Source: Trichopria drosophilae (lineage: Eukaryota > Arthropoda > Insecta > Hymenoptera > Diapriidae). From it: DNA of 64,000 nt. Numbering within the stretch: the first letter of the stretch is position 1; every line of letters starts with the position of its first letter. The stretch covers positions 112,147,501 through 112,211,500 of the forward strand of contig CM059585.1 in the NCBI GenBank assembly GCA_030407085.1, read 5' to 3'. Below are positions 37,389-48,456 of the stretch, one piece after another. The notes below the pieces were generated by a model that saw only the letters and a program-made list of their open reading frames with translations, made no database searches and had not been told where the DNA came from. Both the position numbers and the translations under genes were made by a program.

Positions 37389-37620
37389 TTTCAGATTGAG
37401 TAGAAGATGATATTCAGAATGTCTGCGATGAGTAAAACCACACACTTCCTAAGGCTTGGGGTTGATAGATAACGTAGAAAACCGAAGTGCAACAATTCCA
37501 AACACAAAATGACGCTAACTAAACAGGAAACAACACACAACGCAAATGCACAGTAATGCACAACAGCACAACTCTCACTCCAGAAGGTCACAACGAAAAC
37601 AGACCGAAATGAGAAACAGT
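37389..37620 (-). other. Probable 5' UTR exon of the SR-type gene
   Basis: A good donor (CTGAAA|GTAAGC, exon end 37389) closes a stretch that contains no ATG on the minus strand. Joined to the exon that starts at 31827, the first ATG met is 31825. The upper limit is a guess based on the GC-rich block that follows. The implied intron 1 is 5.6 kb. Confidence 0.45.
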
Positions 37621-37850
37621 GCCGAGTGACGCGAACGAACCGCGCAAACCTAACCTAACGATGAGAGGGAGTAGCTGGGGTAGCTCAGGTAAAGTGCGCG
37701 CGCAGCTGTGCGCAAGCCGGTATAAACATGCTGTTGCCAAGCGAAATGCGCGTGCGCATCAGTGCAGTGCATGCAAACATTTTAAATGTTGCTCATCTTG
37801 TAAGGTATGTATTCATGGCTGTTTACTAAGTGTACTCCAGTAAATTAGTT
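37600..37850 (-). promoter_or_regulatory. CpG-rich putative promoter region
   Basis: A short GC- and CpG-rich island (gacgcgaacgaaccgcgc, gtgcgcgcgcagctgtgcgc) in AT-rich DNA directly upstream of the ATG-free exon. It includes aacctaacctaac. No TATA box is evident, as is usual for constitutive genes. A divergent plus-strand promoter is equally possible. Confidence 0.4.
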
Positions 37851-38011
37851 TTACTTTTTCTGGATCCATTTTCGTGACCTTTGTGAATAATTTTCTAAAA
37901 TTAATCTATGTACTTTAATTAACATTTGTTACGACAAGTGCCATTGACACACTCGCAGCCTTCTCTACCGTTCTTTGCTGTTTCCTTTGGAAAAATCTTT
38001 GGGAGCGCTGA

Positions 38012-38757
38012 TCACCCAAACCGGGCGGGCAACGCTCCCGCAGCACTTTTAACTTTTCAAATGATGATTAAAAATATAAGGGCGTCAAAATAAATTTTTT
38101 GTGAATAGATATCGATTCATAGTATCATTAAGAAATTTTATGCACTGTTTTTAGACCATAAAATGACATATGATTTATAAAGATCGTTAAAAGCGTAAAA
38201 ACCGGCACTTTTTTAACTTTTTTCGCTTCCGTAAAGAAAATAGAGCAAAATAGAGCAAAATTGGACTAAAGCTTTTTTGTAGAGTTCTATAAAAGAGTCA
38301 GGGGCAGCGTTAGTTTAACATTAATAGTTTAGCCAAAAAGAAAGCACGAATTTAAACAAAATATTCCGAATATTTTACATTGGTTATCGATCAAACTGTA
38401 AGTTGACGTTCCATTGTTGTTTGTGGTTAAACTATTAACATTAGACTAGGGCTGCCACTGACCTTTTTGTAGGAAATTTCACGCTCTACAAAAAAGCTTC
38501 AGTGCAATTTTACTCTATTTTGCTCTGTTTTTGATAAGGAAGCGTTGAAATGAAAAAAGTACCGGTTTTTACGCTTTTAACGATCTTTATAAACCATGTA
38601 AGTAATTTGGTGGTCTAAAAATAGTGCATAAACTTTCTTAATGATACTATGAATTAATATCTATTCAGAACAAAATTTATTTCACCCCCTTATATTTTTA
38701 ATCATCATTTGAAACGTTAAAAGTGCTGCGGGAGGGCTGCCCGCCCGGTTTGGGTGA
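38012..38757. mobile_element. Long inverted-repeat element (TCACCCAAACCGGGCGGGC ends)
   Basis: The arms (38012 to about 38340 and about 38440 to 38757) pair over about 300 bases, through a conserved inner stretch with AAAATAGAGCAAAATAGAGC and aagcttttttgtagag. The loop carries an inverted gtttaacattaatag / ctattaacattag pair. It is non-coding. No clear target duplication. Confidence 0.7.
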
Positions 38758-39265
38758 AAAATGTTTTTCCGTGTAGTATGTACATAATGAATTTTCATTT
38801 GTCAAAAAGAAGCCGGCATCAAGTAATAATATTGCATATAAATTGTGTGCAGGTAGGGGAAGTGGTGACAAAGTGGGACACGGGGTAAAGTGGGATTTTG
38901 GCGTTTCGCTGTATTAGAACCTTTCCCATGTGTTTGTTTGCATTGTTTATTTACAAAAGAGTTATTGTAATACAAATTTTGAAACATATTTCAGTTTCCA
39001 TTCAGTATTTACCAACTGTTCCAACATGACCTAGGAAGTCGAAGTCAATTTGTAAATTCAGACATATTTTCAATCAATTAGAAAATATCAATAAATTAAG
39101 CGTAATTAAAATCTGAATTGCATGACTTAATTGTCTTCTGTTACACTTTATTTTCGTTTTTATTTGTTTCATTTGGGGTTGAGGATGATTTTTTACGACG
39201 TGTTTAAAAAAAATTCTATTTTGGGGCAAAGTGGGATGTATTCCGTTTTAATTTAGGTTCACAGA
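38758..39265. other. Repeat-like spacer with AAGTGGGA motifs
   Basis: Contains gaagtggtgacaaagtggga, gtaaagtgggattttgg and, 340 bases on, ggcaaagtgggatg, a pattern suggesting an old repeat. No gene. Confidence 0.35.
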
Positions 39266-39269
39266 GATC

Positions 39270-39306
39270 AGTAAGAGCTTTCTTTCCCTTTCTCCCTCTC
39301 CCCCCC

Positions 39307-39344
<38 letters not shown>

Positions 39345-39458
39345 TGAGTTGTGTCCACGGCTCGTAGTGGCCAGGACACTAATAAATAAATTTTTAATCA
39401 ATCTCTCTCTCTCCCTCCCCCTCTCTTTCTCTCTCTCTCTCTCTTTCTCTCTCTCTGT
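39270..39458. repeat. Two (CT)n microsatellite tracts
   Basis: Pyrimidine tracts at about 39270-39345 and 39401-39457, interrupted by tttctc and cccc, around a short unique segment with gtggccaggacac. The open frames here are simple-sequence artefacts. Confidence 0.9.
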
Positions 39459-39588
39459 CAAACTTTTCCAGAAGTAATTTTAACAACCCACTTTGCCTCT
39501 GGATTTTCAGATTTCTCAAAAAAAAGTTTTTTCGTAAAATAGAAATTTGGAGTATTAAATGATTGATAATTTTATGGCACACAGCATA

Positions 39589-39729
39589 GGGCCGAATCAG
39601 CTTCAGAACTTAATCTCGAAACTTTAACTTTAGCGTCGTTCTATCCCTTTCTAATTACATAAGAGAGTAAAGGACAGAACGACGTTAAAGTTAAAGTTTC
39701 GAGATTAAGTTCTTAAGCTGCTCCGGCCC
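39589..39729. repeat. 141-bp hairpin (GGGCCGAATCAGCTT ends)
   Basis: The left arm (cagaacttaatctcgaaac, then tttaactttagcgtcgttct) is matched by its complement in the right arm with a 30-base loop. Small enough to be a solo MITE. Outer ends are about GGGCCGAATCAGC and GCTGCTCCGGCCC. Confidence 0.7.
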
Positions 39730-40294
39730 ATACACTTGATCCTGAAGAATTACAACCGATCATAAATAATCTGTAGATGGAAATCCAGAACTATGTACAT
39801 GTACAGTACATACATACAATGTAGTTCTTGTCCATGGAATCATGGTATAATGGCCTGATCACTTTCAGCACGTAAACGTCCCAAAACAAAAAGACAGCTT
39901 AAAGAGCACTTTACAAAGTCCTAAAAATTGTAAGATGTCTTAAATACTTATCAGAAAAAGCTCTTAAAGTACTCCTTAAGAAGACTTATGCCTCGATTTT
40001 AAGAGCTCTATAAGACCTCTCAAATATGAGGTCTCAGAAAAGAGGTCTTATTTGAGAGCTTTGACATCTAAAATAAATGATATAAATGAACTTTTCAACA
40101 AGGCGAAAGCTTTGGTCAAGGGTGATACTGAAAAATATTGCTACATCCGTATGGGAGTTTATTACCGTCCATCGAAAAATGAGCCATCTGTACAGATTTC
40201 GTCAGAAAAGAATCTTGATCAAATTCAAGCATGACGTCAGTTCGAGTACCTGGTTCCTGACCAAGTTCCTCATCATCTTACTTCTCCATCTGCA

Positions 40295-41068
40295 ATGCTG
40301 AATAATATTTTGAATTCCAAACAACAAGAAACCTCAGATACAATACCGTCTCTTAGTTCATCGCTGACCAGTACATCATCAGGAACACTTGTTGATGATC
40401 CAATTGATCTAAATGTCATAAGCTGTTCAATATGCTGCTTAAAAGTCGGTCATCTTAATGTAAGGTCATTGCCCGCGCATTATTCTCAAATTGTAGATGC
40501 ATTAATTTCTGACAATTTCGACATATTTTGTATTACCGAATCGTGGCTTTCTGTAAATTACCGGGACGAGGACTATAAGATTACCGGTTATAAATTAGTA
40601 AGATTTGATCGTTTACATTCAAATGGTGAAGGAGTAGCAATTTATCTTAGATCTAATCTCTCATTCTGTAACATCGAATTCAGGCCTGATGAATTTGGTC
40701 TTGAACAACTATGGATTATTGTACACTTCCACAGTTCTAAATATGCAATTGGCACGCATTACAGACCAGATAGAGTTTCCCTAAATTGCCTGGATAGTAT
40801 TGCAACGATCTTAACATTCTTGCTTCGTACAGTTGACCACATTCTTATCCTTGGAGATCTAAATGTTGATCTACAGAATTCCAATTCCCCTGCTACTAAA
40901 AAACTCCTTGAATGGATCCGGTCTAATAATCTTCGCCAAATAGTTAATTCTGCAACAAGAGTTACCGCCACAACGTCAACTTTACTCGATGTTATTTTAA
41001 TTTCGTCCGCCATTGAAATTACTGATGTCTTTGTTACTATGAGCTCGAGATTTCTGATCACTCTCTGA
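40295..41068 (+). pseudogene. LINE endonuclease domain fragment
   Basis: 257 codons of exonuclease-endonuclease-phosphatase fold. GHLNVRSL is the first strand, ITESWLS carries the catalytic Glu, HYRPD follows, and ILGDLNVDL contains the central Asp/Asn pair. The terminal SDHS motif sits in another frame just past 41040, which marks a frameshift. The frame then continues to about 41628 with a basic linker (KKKNAAQTKRRRSRT). Confidence 0.8.
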
Positions 41069-41688
41069 TTGGTTATTTTATTTCTTGTCGCAGGGTAGCT
41101 AATAAACAAAAGTTCATTAAAACCCGTGATTTTATCAATTTTGACAATAATCTTTTCAACTCATTAGTCATTTGTTCCCCATGGGGTGACATACACAACT
41201 ACCATAATGTAAATAATAAATTCGCATGTTTTAACAATCAAGTATTAAATATTATTGATTTAGTTGCTCCACAAAAATTAATTCGTGTATCTAAACCTCG
41301 TGCTCCTTGGATGACAAACACAGTTCAGATTTATATAAAGAAAAAAAATGCTGCGCAAACAAAGAGGAGAAGGTCTAGAACTAACTCTGATTATCTTTAT
41401 TATAAAAAGCTTCGCAATTGTACCATCTCGATGATAAGAAGAGAGCGCAAAATTTATTTTCGCTATTTATCTTTTTCTTCAGGCATAGCATTTTGGAAAT
41501 CTGTTAATTATTTAGGGATCAATGGTCCTAACTCGTCTGATATTCCATATAACCTCGTAGATCTTAATCAACTAAATCAACATTTCGTTAATATCCCTAT
41601 AATCCTACCTAATCCAGAGACTCTGTAATTCTTCTGCTCCTGTCGCTCTTCTAATATTCCAGAAAATGTATCTTTCTCATTTAGAGAA

Positions 41689-43176
41689 TTGTGTTCAATT
41701 GACTTAAAAAATCTTGTTACGAAAATCAACCTCCATTCTGCCGGGTCTGATGGAATCTCGGGCGAGATGTTCACAAGAATTTACAAGAATTGTCTCCCTG
41801 AAATATTGCTAATTATCAATTCTGTAATTAGTTCTTGTGAATTTCCAGATGTTTGGAAGCATGCGATTGTACGCCCCATACCTAGCTTGTTGTCCGATTT
41901 ACGTCCGATCAGTCGACTGCCAATTTTTTCGAAATTAGTTGAAACCGTTTTGTATGATCAAATCTTAGAATATTGTAACAACATGAAATCTTCCCCGCAT
42001 ATCAATCGGGCTTCAGAAAATCTTTTAGTTGTGAGACTACCCTTCTTGATGTCTCTGAGGATGTTTTTTCGGGCACTGATAATCAATTACTCTTATTGGA
42101 CTGTTAGATTTTTCTCGTGCTTTTGACTCTATGAATCATGATCTCACTATCATCAAATTATCTTATTACGGATTCTCTCTAAGAGCCTGTAAATTAATCA
42201 AATCATATTTCAATCAATGCTCCCAATAAGTCGTAATATCGAAAGATAGTGAGATCTCTGAACCACGAGCTTTAACGTCCGGTTGTCCCCAAGGAGCAAA
42301 ACTATGCTCTCTGCTTTTTATAATTTACACAGCTGACATTTACGATTTCTGCTCGAACGTGCATCTCAAAACGTATGCTGACGACACCCAAATTATGTTA
42401 TCCTTCTCTCTCCATGCTGCGTCTGAAGCGTTTTCATCTTTTAATTCGGATCTTAATGATATTGCAAACTGGGCTGAAGATAATGCGCTTCTTCTTAATC
42501 CGTTAAAATCGAAAGTTCTTCTTATGGGAAGTGCAAAATTGCGAAGGAACATTGACACTAACCTATTTCCGATTATTGTAAATGGGAACGTTATTCCGGT
42601 AGTCTCTGAAGCTAAAGACCTTGGATTAATGATTGATAGCGATTGGTCCTTTTCAAGGCATATCTCTAAAAAGACGGCGGCAATCGTTTTCAATTTTACG
42701 TCGCTTGTATCCTTGGAGACGTGTTCTTTCACGAATAAGAAAATTAAGATTCTGCGAGGCTCTCGTTCTTCCGCACTTGTTCTGCAATATGTACAAAATG
42801 TTTGTCTGCGCTATATATACGGGGTTCGAAAATACGATCACATATCACCTGCCTTGAAAAGGTCCGGTTGGCTTACAATGAAAATAGAATGAATTTTGCG
42901 ATTATTAGTATGGTCTACCGTGTACTAGCTACTCAAACTTCGGAATACATCCATAAGCGGATTAGGATGTTAGGACAAACTCGCTCCAGTACGCGAAACG
43001 CTATTTCACACACCTTGAAATACCCAAAACGTCTCTTTGCGAAGGCAACCGGAGCCTTTTCATTCATTGCAGCACTGGTATTTAATTCGCTTCCCTTAGA
43101 TTTAAGATCATTTTTATTTAAATCCAAGTCATTTATAACACGTGTTAAATATTACCTCTTAGATAACCAAAATTAA
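41689..43176 (+). pseudogene. LINE reverse transcriptase, frameshifted
   Basis: Visible in three frames. 41689-42126 has the finger motifs (SAGSDGISGEMF, then LRPISRLPIFSKLVE). 42359-42892 has the catalytic YADDTQI and the thumb (NPLKSKVLLMGS, KDLGLMIDSDW). 42802-43176 is the C-terminus (TRSSTRNA ... VKYYLLDNQN). At least three indels and an in-frame TAA near 42227 separate them, so the copy is dead. Confidence 0.8.
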
Positions 43177-43736
43177 TTAACGACTGTCTTATTCATTATT
43201 GTAATCAAATGTAACTGTTACCCGTACCTAGCTAGTTTAGTTAATATTTATTTTTTTATAAGCGCAATAAATTATTTGTTTGTCCGCGGGTCAGGCTGTA
43301 ACGCAGCATATTATTAGATGCTGTGTCTCGCCCATTGTATATTAAAAAAAAATACGCAATGTAATTTTCTTTTTTTATTCAATAAAGATGTATATTATTA
43401 TTATTATTATACCGAAAAAGTACTTATTTGGTCGGGGCAGTTTGTAATCTATAATCTGTGTATGAAGTAAATATTGTTCGATCTCATTTTTAGACTCAAT
43501 CGCCGTCTAGCGTATCTGGAAGAAACAGACCTCAATTGAACCTTTACTAAAAGATAGGTGGTCCAAAATGAGATAGATTTAAGACCTCTTCTAGATTACG
43601 CTTTTAAGAAGTCCTAAGTAAGACATTTTAAGAGACCGTTTTGTAGATTATCATAATGAAGACCTCTTCAAGAGGTCTTTTTGGAGATATCTTTTCACTG
43701 AGCTCTGGATGGCCTCTTTAAGAGATATGTGCTGTA

Positions 43737-44374
43737 TTCGCTATGTTAAGTGTCATGGTGGCGCCGTCTGGTGGCCAAAGTTCGAAACTTTGAGTACCCC
43801 TCGAAGCCTTATTCAAACTGCTAAATGTCAAACGTGAAATTTTTCTTTCACATCTGAAATTAAATAAAAAATATATGTGAAATACTTTGTAACTTTAAAT
43901 GCAATATTGGAATTCAATGATCACAATGTTTACAATTTGAACACGATGTAAATATTACCTTATCAAATGAATAAGCAATGCGCCACAATGCTTGCATCGT
44001 CCAGATTGCCCTGCTTTGCACGAACATTTGCAATCAATTTTACTGACATTACTTATTTTGTATATAAGCGTAACTTCGTGCGGTGTTCCATTTAGATCAC
44101 TGCTTTTTAAACACAGTGCCATAATTTTTATTTCTTCTGTCGTTTCTGAGGTTATCCCTACGAACATGAGATGATTAGCTCGCATTACGTTCTCTCCTTC
44201 CACGTATTTACGAGATCCACTTTCGATGTATTCTATTAATTCGCTTAAATTAATTAAGGAATTCATCTTCCTTTCAAATCTTTTTTATCTCAGTTTAAAC
44301 AGTGTCTTGAGGGGTACTCAAAGTTTCGAACTGTGGCCACCAGACGGCGCCACCATGACACTTAACATAGCGAA
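43737..44374. mobile_element. SWIM-exon TIR element, copy B, uninterrupted
   Basis: 638 bp. The left end TTCGCTATGTTAAGTGTCAT and the complement of the right end agree for about 60 bases with one or two mismatches, running through GGTGGCGCCGTCTGGTGGCC. It carries one minus-strand open frame with a SWIM zinc-finger sequence. No transposase. A second copy is at 20259-21911. Flanks are gta and tta, so the target duplication is unclear. Confidence 0.85.
43955..44266 (-). CDS. SWIM zinc-finger protein segment inside a TIR element
   Basis: 103 codons from ATG, ending in CKCSCKAGQSGRCKHCGALL then IHLIR. This is a clear SWIM finger (CxC...CxH) near the C-terminus; upstream is EGENVMRANHLMFVGITSET. 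The stop TAA coincides with a splice-donor-like AAG|GTAATATTT, so in the source gene this was probably an internal exon joined to more sequence (SWIM fingers in invertebrate repeat genes are often followed by other domains). As it stands the frame is complete but short. Function unknown; SWIM fingers bind DNA or protein. Confidence 0.7.
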   Translation of the reverse strand: MNSLINLSELIEYIESGSRKYVEGENVMRANHLMFVGITSETTEEIKIMALCLKSSDLNGTPHEVTLIYKISNVSKIDCKCSCKAGQSGRCKHCGALLIHLIR

Positions 44375-45972
44375 TTAAGACGGGGACGTAAGAATACTTC
44401 CCTCCTTTACTATCATCTTGAGTTAAACAAAGACAAAACACTCTTAGGTTCACGTCTTTTGTGATCAGGCCTTAAGCCCCGCGTCCCGCTTGACTGATGC
44501 GCCAACTGTCGGACTCATCCCGTCCCGACATTATGCAAATCGTAGTATAGTCTACGTACTGTATATGGTCTATGGTCGAACCATAGATATAATAATTGAA
44601 CCATGATAGCGATCTAACCTAACCTAATATTTCTCGACTGTGCTCCGCTGTTGTGACGTGAGTGACGTAAAGTGAGAGTTTGTCGTGGTTTGACAGTCTC
44701 GCGTGCCGCAATAATAACGAGATACCAAGTTTTTGCGTGTCTATTATTGTATTACTTTTAAGCGTTTCGTAATCTACAAACTCTGTTGAAAAACGAAAAG
44801 TCTAAGTAGAACAAACCCTTTCTCTACGTGTACAAAGACGAACTGCGAACCCCGACCCGACACATTCCATCGGCCTCTCCCTTCCTTCAGTTAAAAGCGG
44901 CGCGTCCTCCAATAACGCTTTGACTTCAAAGTCAGGAATTTGTTAGCTAAAAAACGACCGGTTGTATCTTCCTAGAACTTGTATACATACCAAACGTTTC
45001 CGGAATGTAGGACTTCAAATGAAACAAATTGAAATATCCTCGACATCGTCCTTCAGGTGAATTTCTACGCAAATTTCCAATCATGTCAATTCGTGCATCG
45101 CTCATTGGTTTATTTATAGAAGATGGCAAGCGATCGAATGTTCACTTTGGGTTCATTTTTTTTTTTTAACATCAACTTCTGAGGCCTTTGAGAGGTTAAA
45201 GGGAAATGGGACATTGCCGACGAATAGATATAACAAAAAATTGAAGCTTGTATTTTTGGTCTTGTTTTCAAATTGATTTCAAAACAAAGATGCGAAACAA
45301 CACATATTTGTCAACTTGCAACTGATTAATAAAAGAGTTGTTCGCCATTCATGACGTCCTAAATTCTAATAGCTTTCTCCAGTGAATCAACACTTGTCTC
45401 ATTCTATTGAGCTTAAAATCTTTGTTAAACGTGTACTGCCTTTGTAAGAAAATTTTTAAGTTTAATTATTGTAGATTAATTACTGGTAATCGTGTTCGAT
45501 AAAGTTTTATTTAAAAGTAATAATCATTTCTTGATCTTCAGTAACTGCAATATCTTTATTATTGTATTTTATCTACATTCGTATCTATACTATCTTTCAC
45601 TGATAGCAAATATTGCAAAAGTATTCATGTAAATTTGTTGCGAAAATTGTACAATACACAAAGACCTCTGATAACTGTTGGTAAAAAGTTACCGTGATTT
45701 TACATACAATTTTGTTGGACCAATTTGTGTTATCGAACTAAACTTTGGCAAGTTTATTGTATTATTATACAATTACCAGGATTTTTAAACATACATATTT
45801 TATTATATTACATTTTAGAAGTGAATTCCAATTTTCTTATTTTCTGTGTCCGCATTTATATAATTAAACCACATGCAATTAGATCCAATCCTGGTATGAA
45901 GTTACTGCCCTATCGAAAGAGACACAAATTACAACATTTTTTAGAGCAATGGCAACCGACTGAATACGTTTC
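44375..45972. other. Intergenic DNA, weak signals only
   Basis: A GC-richer block at about 44480-44920 (tgagtgacgtaaagtgagag, cgtgccgcaataataacg) includes ctaacctaacctaat and might be a promoter fragment. A 60-codon minus frame (44947-45129) ends at a GTATGT-like site but has no recognisable content. Nothing firm. Confidence 0.35.
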
Positions 45973-45976
45973 TTAA

Positions 45977-46546
45977 CCCTTTAAGGCCCAGCGGTTTCGA
46001 TTGAAACCACTTTTGTGTTCGAACATTCATAACTTTGTCAAAAATTAATCCATTTTTCAGTTCTAAACGCCAAAGATCCACAAATTTATATTACTTTTAA
46101 AAAAAAAATTATAGTGCAATCAATTTACAACAATCTTATAATTACAACTATATTAAAAAAAAATGTTTTTGCTAAGGGTTGTTAAAAAAATTAAAAATTG
46201 TTAAATTACTTCAAGGCTCATGAAAATGACTACTCGAGGGTTTTTTGGGGTCGCTGATTGCGAATCTGATGTTAGTTTTTCAAAACTCAAGATGGCGGAC
46301 GAAAATATTTGAAACTTGAGCTAGACTAATGAAAATTACCATCAGATTAACTGAAAAGAGAAAAACTAACATTAGATTCCCCCGAGTAACGAATATCAAG
46401 TGAATCCAATGAAATTTTTAAAAAATCATCCGCCATTTTGAATTTTGAAAAACTAACATCAGATTCGTAATAAGCGACTTCAAAAACCCTTAAGTACAGA
46501 GTATGACGAAAATCGTATCACTTAAAAAAAGTCGGGCCTTAAAGGG
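45977..46546. mobile_element. piggyBac-type MITE (CCCTTTAAGGCCC ends)
   Basis: The left end is TTAA followed by CCCTTTAAGGCCC, and the right end GGGCCTTAAAGGG is its complement. TTAA at 45973-45976 fits piggyBac target use, but on the right TTAA is replaced by CCATTAA where the next element begins. The interior is a palindrome of the 'ggggtcgctgattgcgaatctgat' and 'CGCCATTTTGAATTTTG' module. No transposase. Confidence 0.65.
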
Positions 46547-46548
46547 CC

Positions 46549-47755
46549 ATTAACGCCTGAAATGGAATTTTTTATACTTCATTATCAATCAAGTATATCA
46601 TATCAAAATCAAAGTTGAAAACAATTTAAAGGAACATATCCTATGGTTTTCGAGGTCGCTCTTCAAGATTCCGAGATCAAAATTGAGTTTCAGCCATCAG
46701 GAATTCCAATATGGCGCCGAAGTTTTAAAAAAATTCCAAAAAATTGGGAATTATTTATTCCTATCAATTTTTTTCGAGCTATTAGAATATTGGGATTCTA
46801 TTGAAACTCTGAACAAAGGTGAACAAAATACTTCAATTTTAAGGAAAAATTTTACTTTTATACCCTACATCATTCAAACGACCTCAAAATGGCGTCAACA
46901 ATGAACATTTCTTTGAAAAATTTCTGAACGTTCTAACTCAAAAACTACGTGCTGTTATAAAAAAATGCTAAAAATGAAAAGTTCTTAGAATTAATCGAGA
47001 AATATAGTGGAATTTTTTCAGATTTTTGTGATGACATGTTAAGAAATTTCTGTTCAACATTTTTTTCAAAATTATAATTTATTTATGAAAAATTCTGAAA
47101 ATAATTTGGTGTATTCACTTATGAATTCTACGAGTTTTTTGTCCTTTGCAATTTTTGCCAAAAGTTGATAGTTCTTTGGGGGAAAAAATCCTAAACTATA
47201 ATATTGGAAATTCATTTCCTCGAAAACTATCAACTTTTCGAAAAAATTGCTAAGAACAAATAATTCTTACAATTCATCAGAGAATACACTAAATTTTTTT
47301 CAGAATTTTTTGTATATAAATTACAATTTTGAAAAAAATGTTGAAAAAAAATTTCTCAAAATATCATCAAAACATTTTGAAAAAATTCCACTATGTCGCT
47401 TGATGAATTTTAAGAACTTTTCATTCTAGGCATTTTTTTTTTAAAGTTCATAGTTTTTGAGTTAGAGCGTCCACAAATTTCTCAAAGAAATTTTCATTGT
47501 TTACGCCATTTTGAGGTCGTCAGAATGATGTAGAGTATAAAAGTAAAATTTTGTCTTAAAATTCAACTATTTTATGTACCATTATGCAAGGTTTCAACAA
47601 AATTCCAATATTCTAATAGCTCGAAAAAAATTGATAAGAATAAAAAATTCCCAATTTTTTGGAAATCTTTTAAATATTCGGCGCCATATTGGAATTTCTG
47701 ATGGCTGAAACTCAATTTTGACCTCGGAATCTTGAACAGCGACCTCGAAAATAGT
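46549..47755. mobile_element. Foldback element, copy 2
   Basis: Starts with CATTAACGCCTGAAATGG, the same end type as 20068. The palindrome runs from 46647 (ttttcgaggtcgctcttcaag) to 47751 with arms of about 530 bases, loop near 47180-47220. Homologous to 21912-23110. Frames such as 46683-46904 and its mirror 47572-47841 are palindrome echoes, not genes. Confidence 0.7.
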
Positions 47756-47756
47756 A

Positions 47757-48040
47757 GGCCGTCTTTCCGTATCAACAATGGTGCACCGACCATGAGAGTA
47801 CAGCGCTGTGAGCGCCACTGGAAAGAACGAACCCTCTCCATTTAAATACGAGGCTGAGTGAGCATCAGTTTTTTTTATTAGGGTTATAACCCTAATGAGA
47901 ATCTTGATGCTCGTGTGCACTCAAAAAACTGATGCTCACTCAGCCTCGTATTTAAATGGAGAGGGTTCGTTCTTTCCAGTGGCGCTAACAGCGCCGTACT
48001 CTCATGGTCGGTGCACCATTGTTGATACGGAAAGGCGGGA
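47757..48040. repeat. Near-perfect hairpin with 118-base arms
   Basis: Left arm (ccgtctttccgtatcaacaa to gagtgagcatcagtttttt) and right arm differ at only a few sites. The loop of about 45 bases begins with the exact 20-bp palindrome ATTAGGGTTATAACCCTAAT (47877-47896). Long frames crossing it are open because both strands read the same text. Non-coding. Confidence 0.8.
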
Positions 48041-48456
48041 TCCCTATTACCAGCGCACGCGCTGCCCTGACTGTATATGCTCGGACTTTTTTCCGTGTAT
48101 GAAACACGTTGGAGCAAAACAACCCGATTGTTCATGTCTCTCTCCTACTACGTGTTCGGATGTGTGCGCGCTTCCTATGGGAGAGCCCCCCACCAATTTA
48201 GGAGAGCGTCCAAACGAATTTCGTCTGGCAGCGATCCGAAAATTCGTTTCGTAGCACGTCGTTTTTTCAGAGCTCACTCGGCCAAATTCGTACCGGAGCC
48301 GAACGACTCCACTTTCCGTGTAGACTGCGCGCGTTTAGGGTAGCTGCTACCCTAAACTCGTCAACCGGCTGTGCGATAGGGGCGCCCCGTTGCATTATGG
48401 AGACGTACAGTATTGCTCATTCATTTAGGGTAGTTGGTGGCACTGACAGAACAGCG
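48041..48456. other. GC-rich spacer with TTTAGGGTAG palindrome
   Basis: Unusually GC-rich (gcgcacgcgctgccctgac). It contains GTTTAGGGTAGC, a T, then GCTACCCTAAAC at 48333-48357, an exact 12-bp inverted pair, and another tttagggtag at 48424. Probably more repeat family sequence. Overlapping frames are not convincing. Confidence 0.45.

Larger units (their letters stand above)
40052..43412 (+). mobile_element. Decayed Jockey/CR1-type LINE
   Basis: Coding order is apurinic endonuclease, then reverse transcriptase, broken by several frameshifts. The 3' end is an (ATT)n run at about 43390-43412, typical of this LINE group. It lies inside an older AAGAGGTCTT-rich inverted-repeat element (left about 39890-40050, right about 43575-43735). 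The 5' end is uncertain; text at 40052-40234 reads as linker upstream of the endonuclease. Confidence 0.8.

Noticed and set aside
37645..37660. aacctaacctaac as telomeric (TTAGG)n DNA
   Set aside because: Only two to three units here and near 44620; no array, so not telomeric evidence.
39216..39582. Arg/Glu repeat frames on minus
   Set aside because: Translation of (CT)n microsatellites.
47572..48343. Several overlapping frames of 76-119 codons near 48 kb
   Set aside because: Both strands of the 118-base-arm hairpin give the same peptides; palindrome artefacts.
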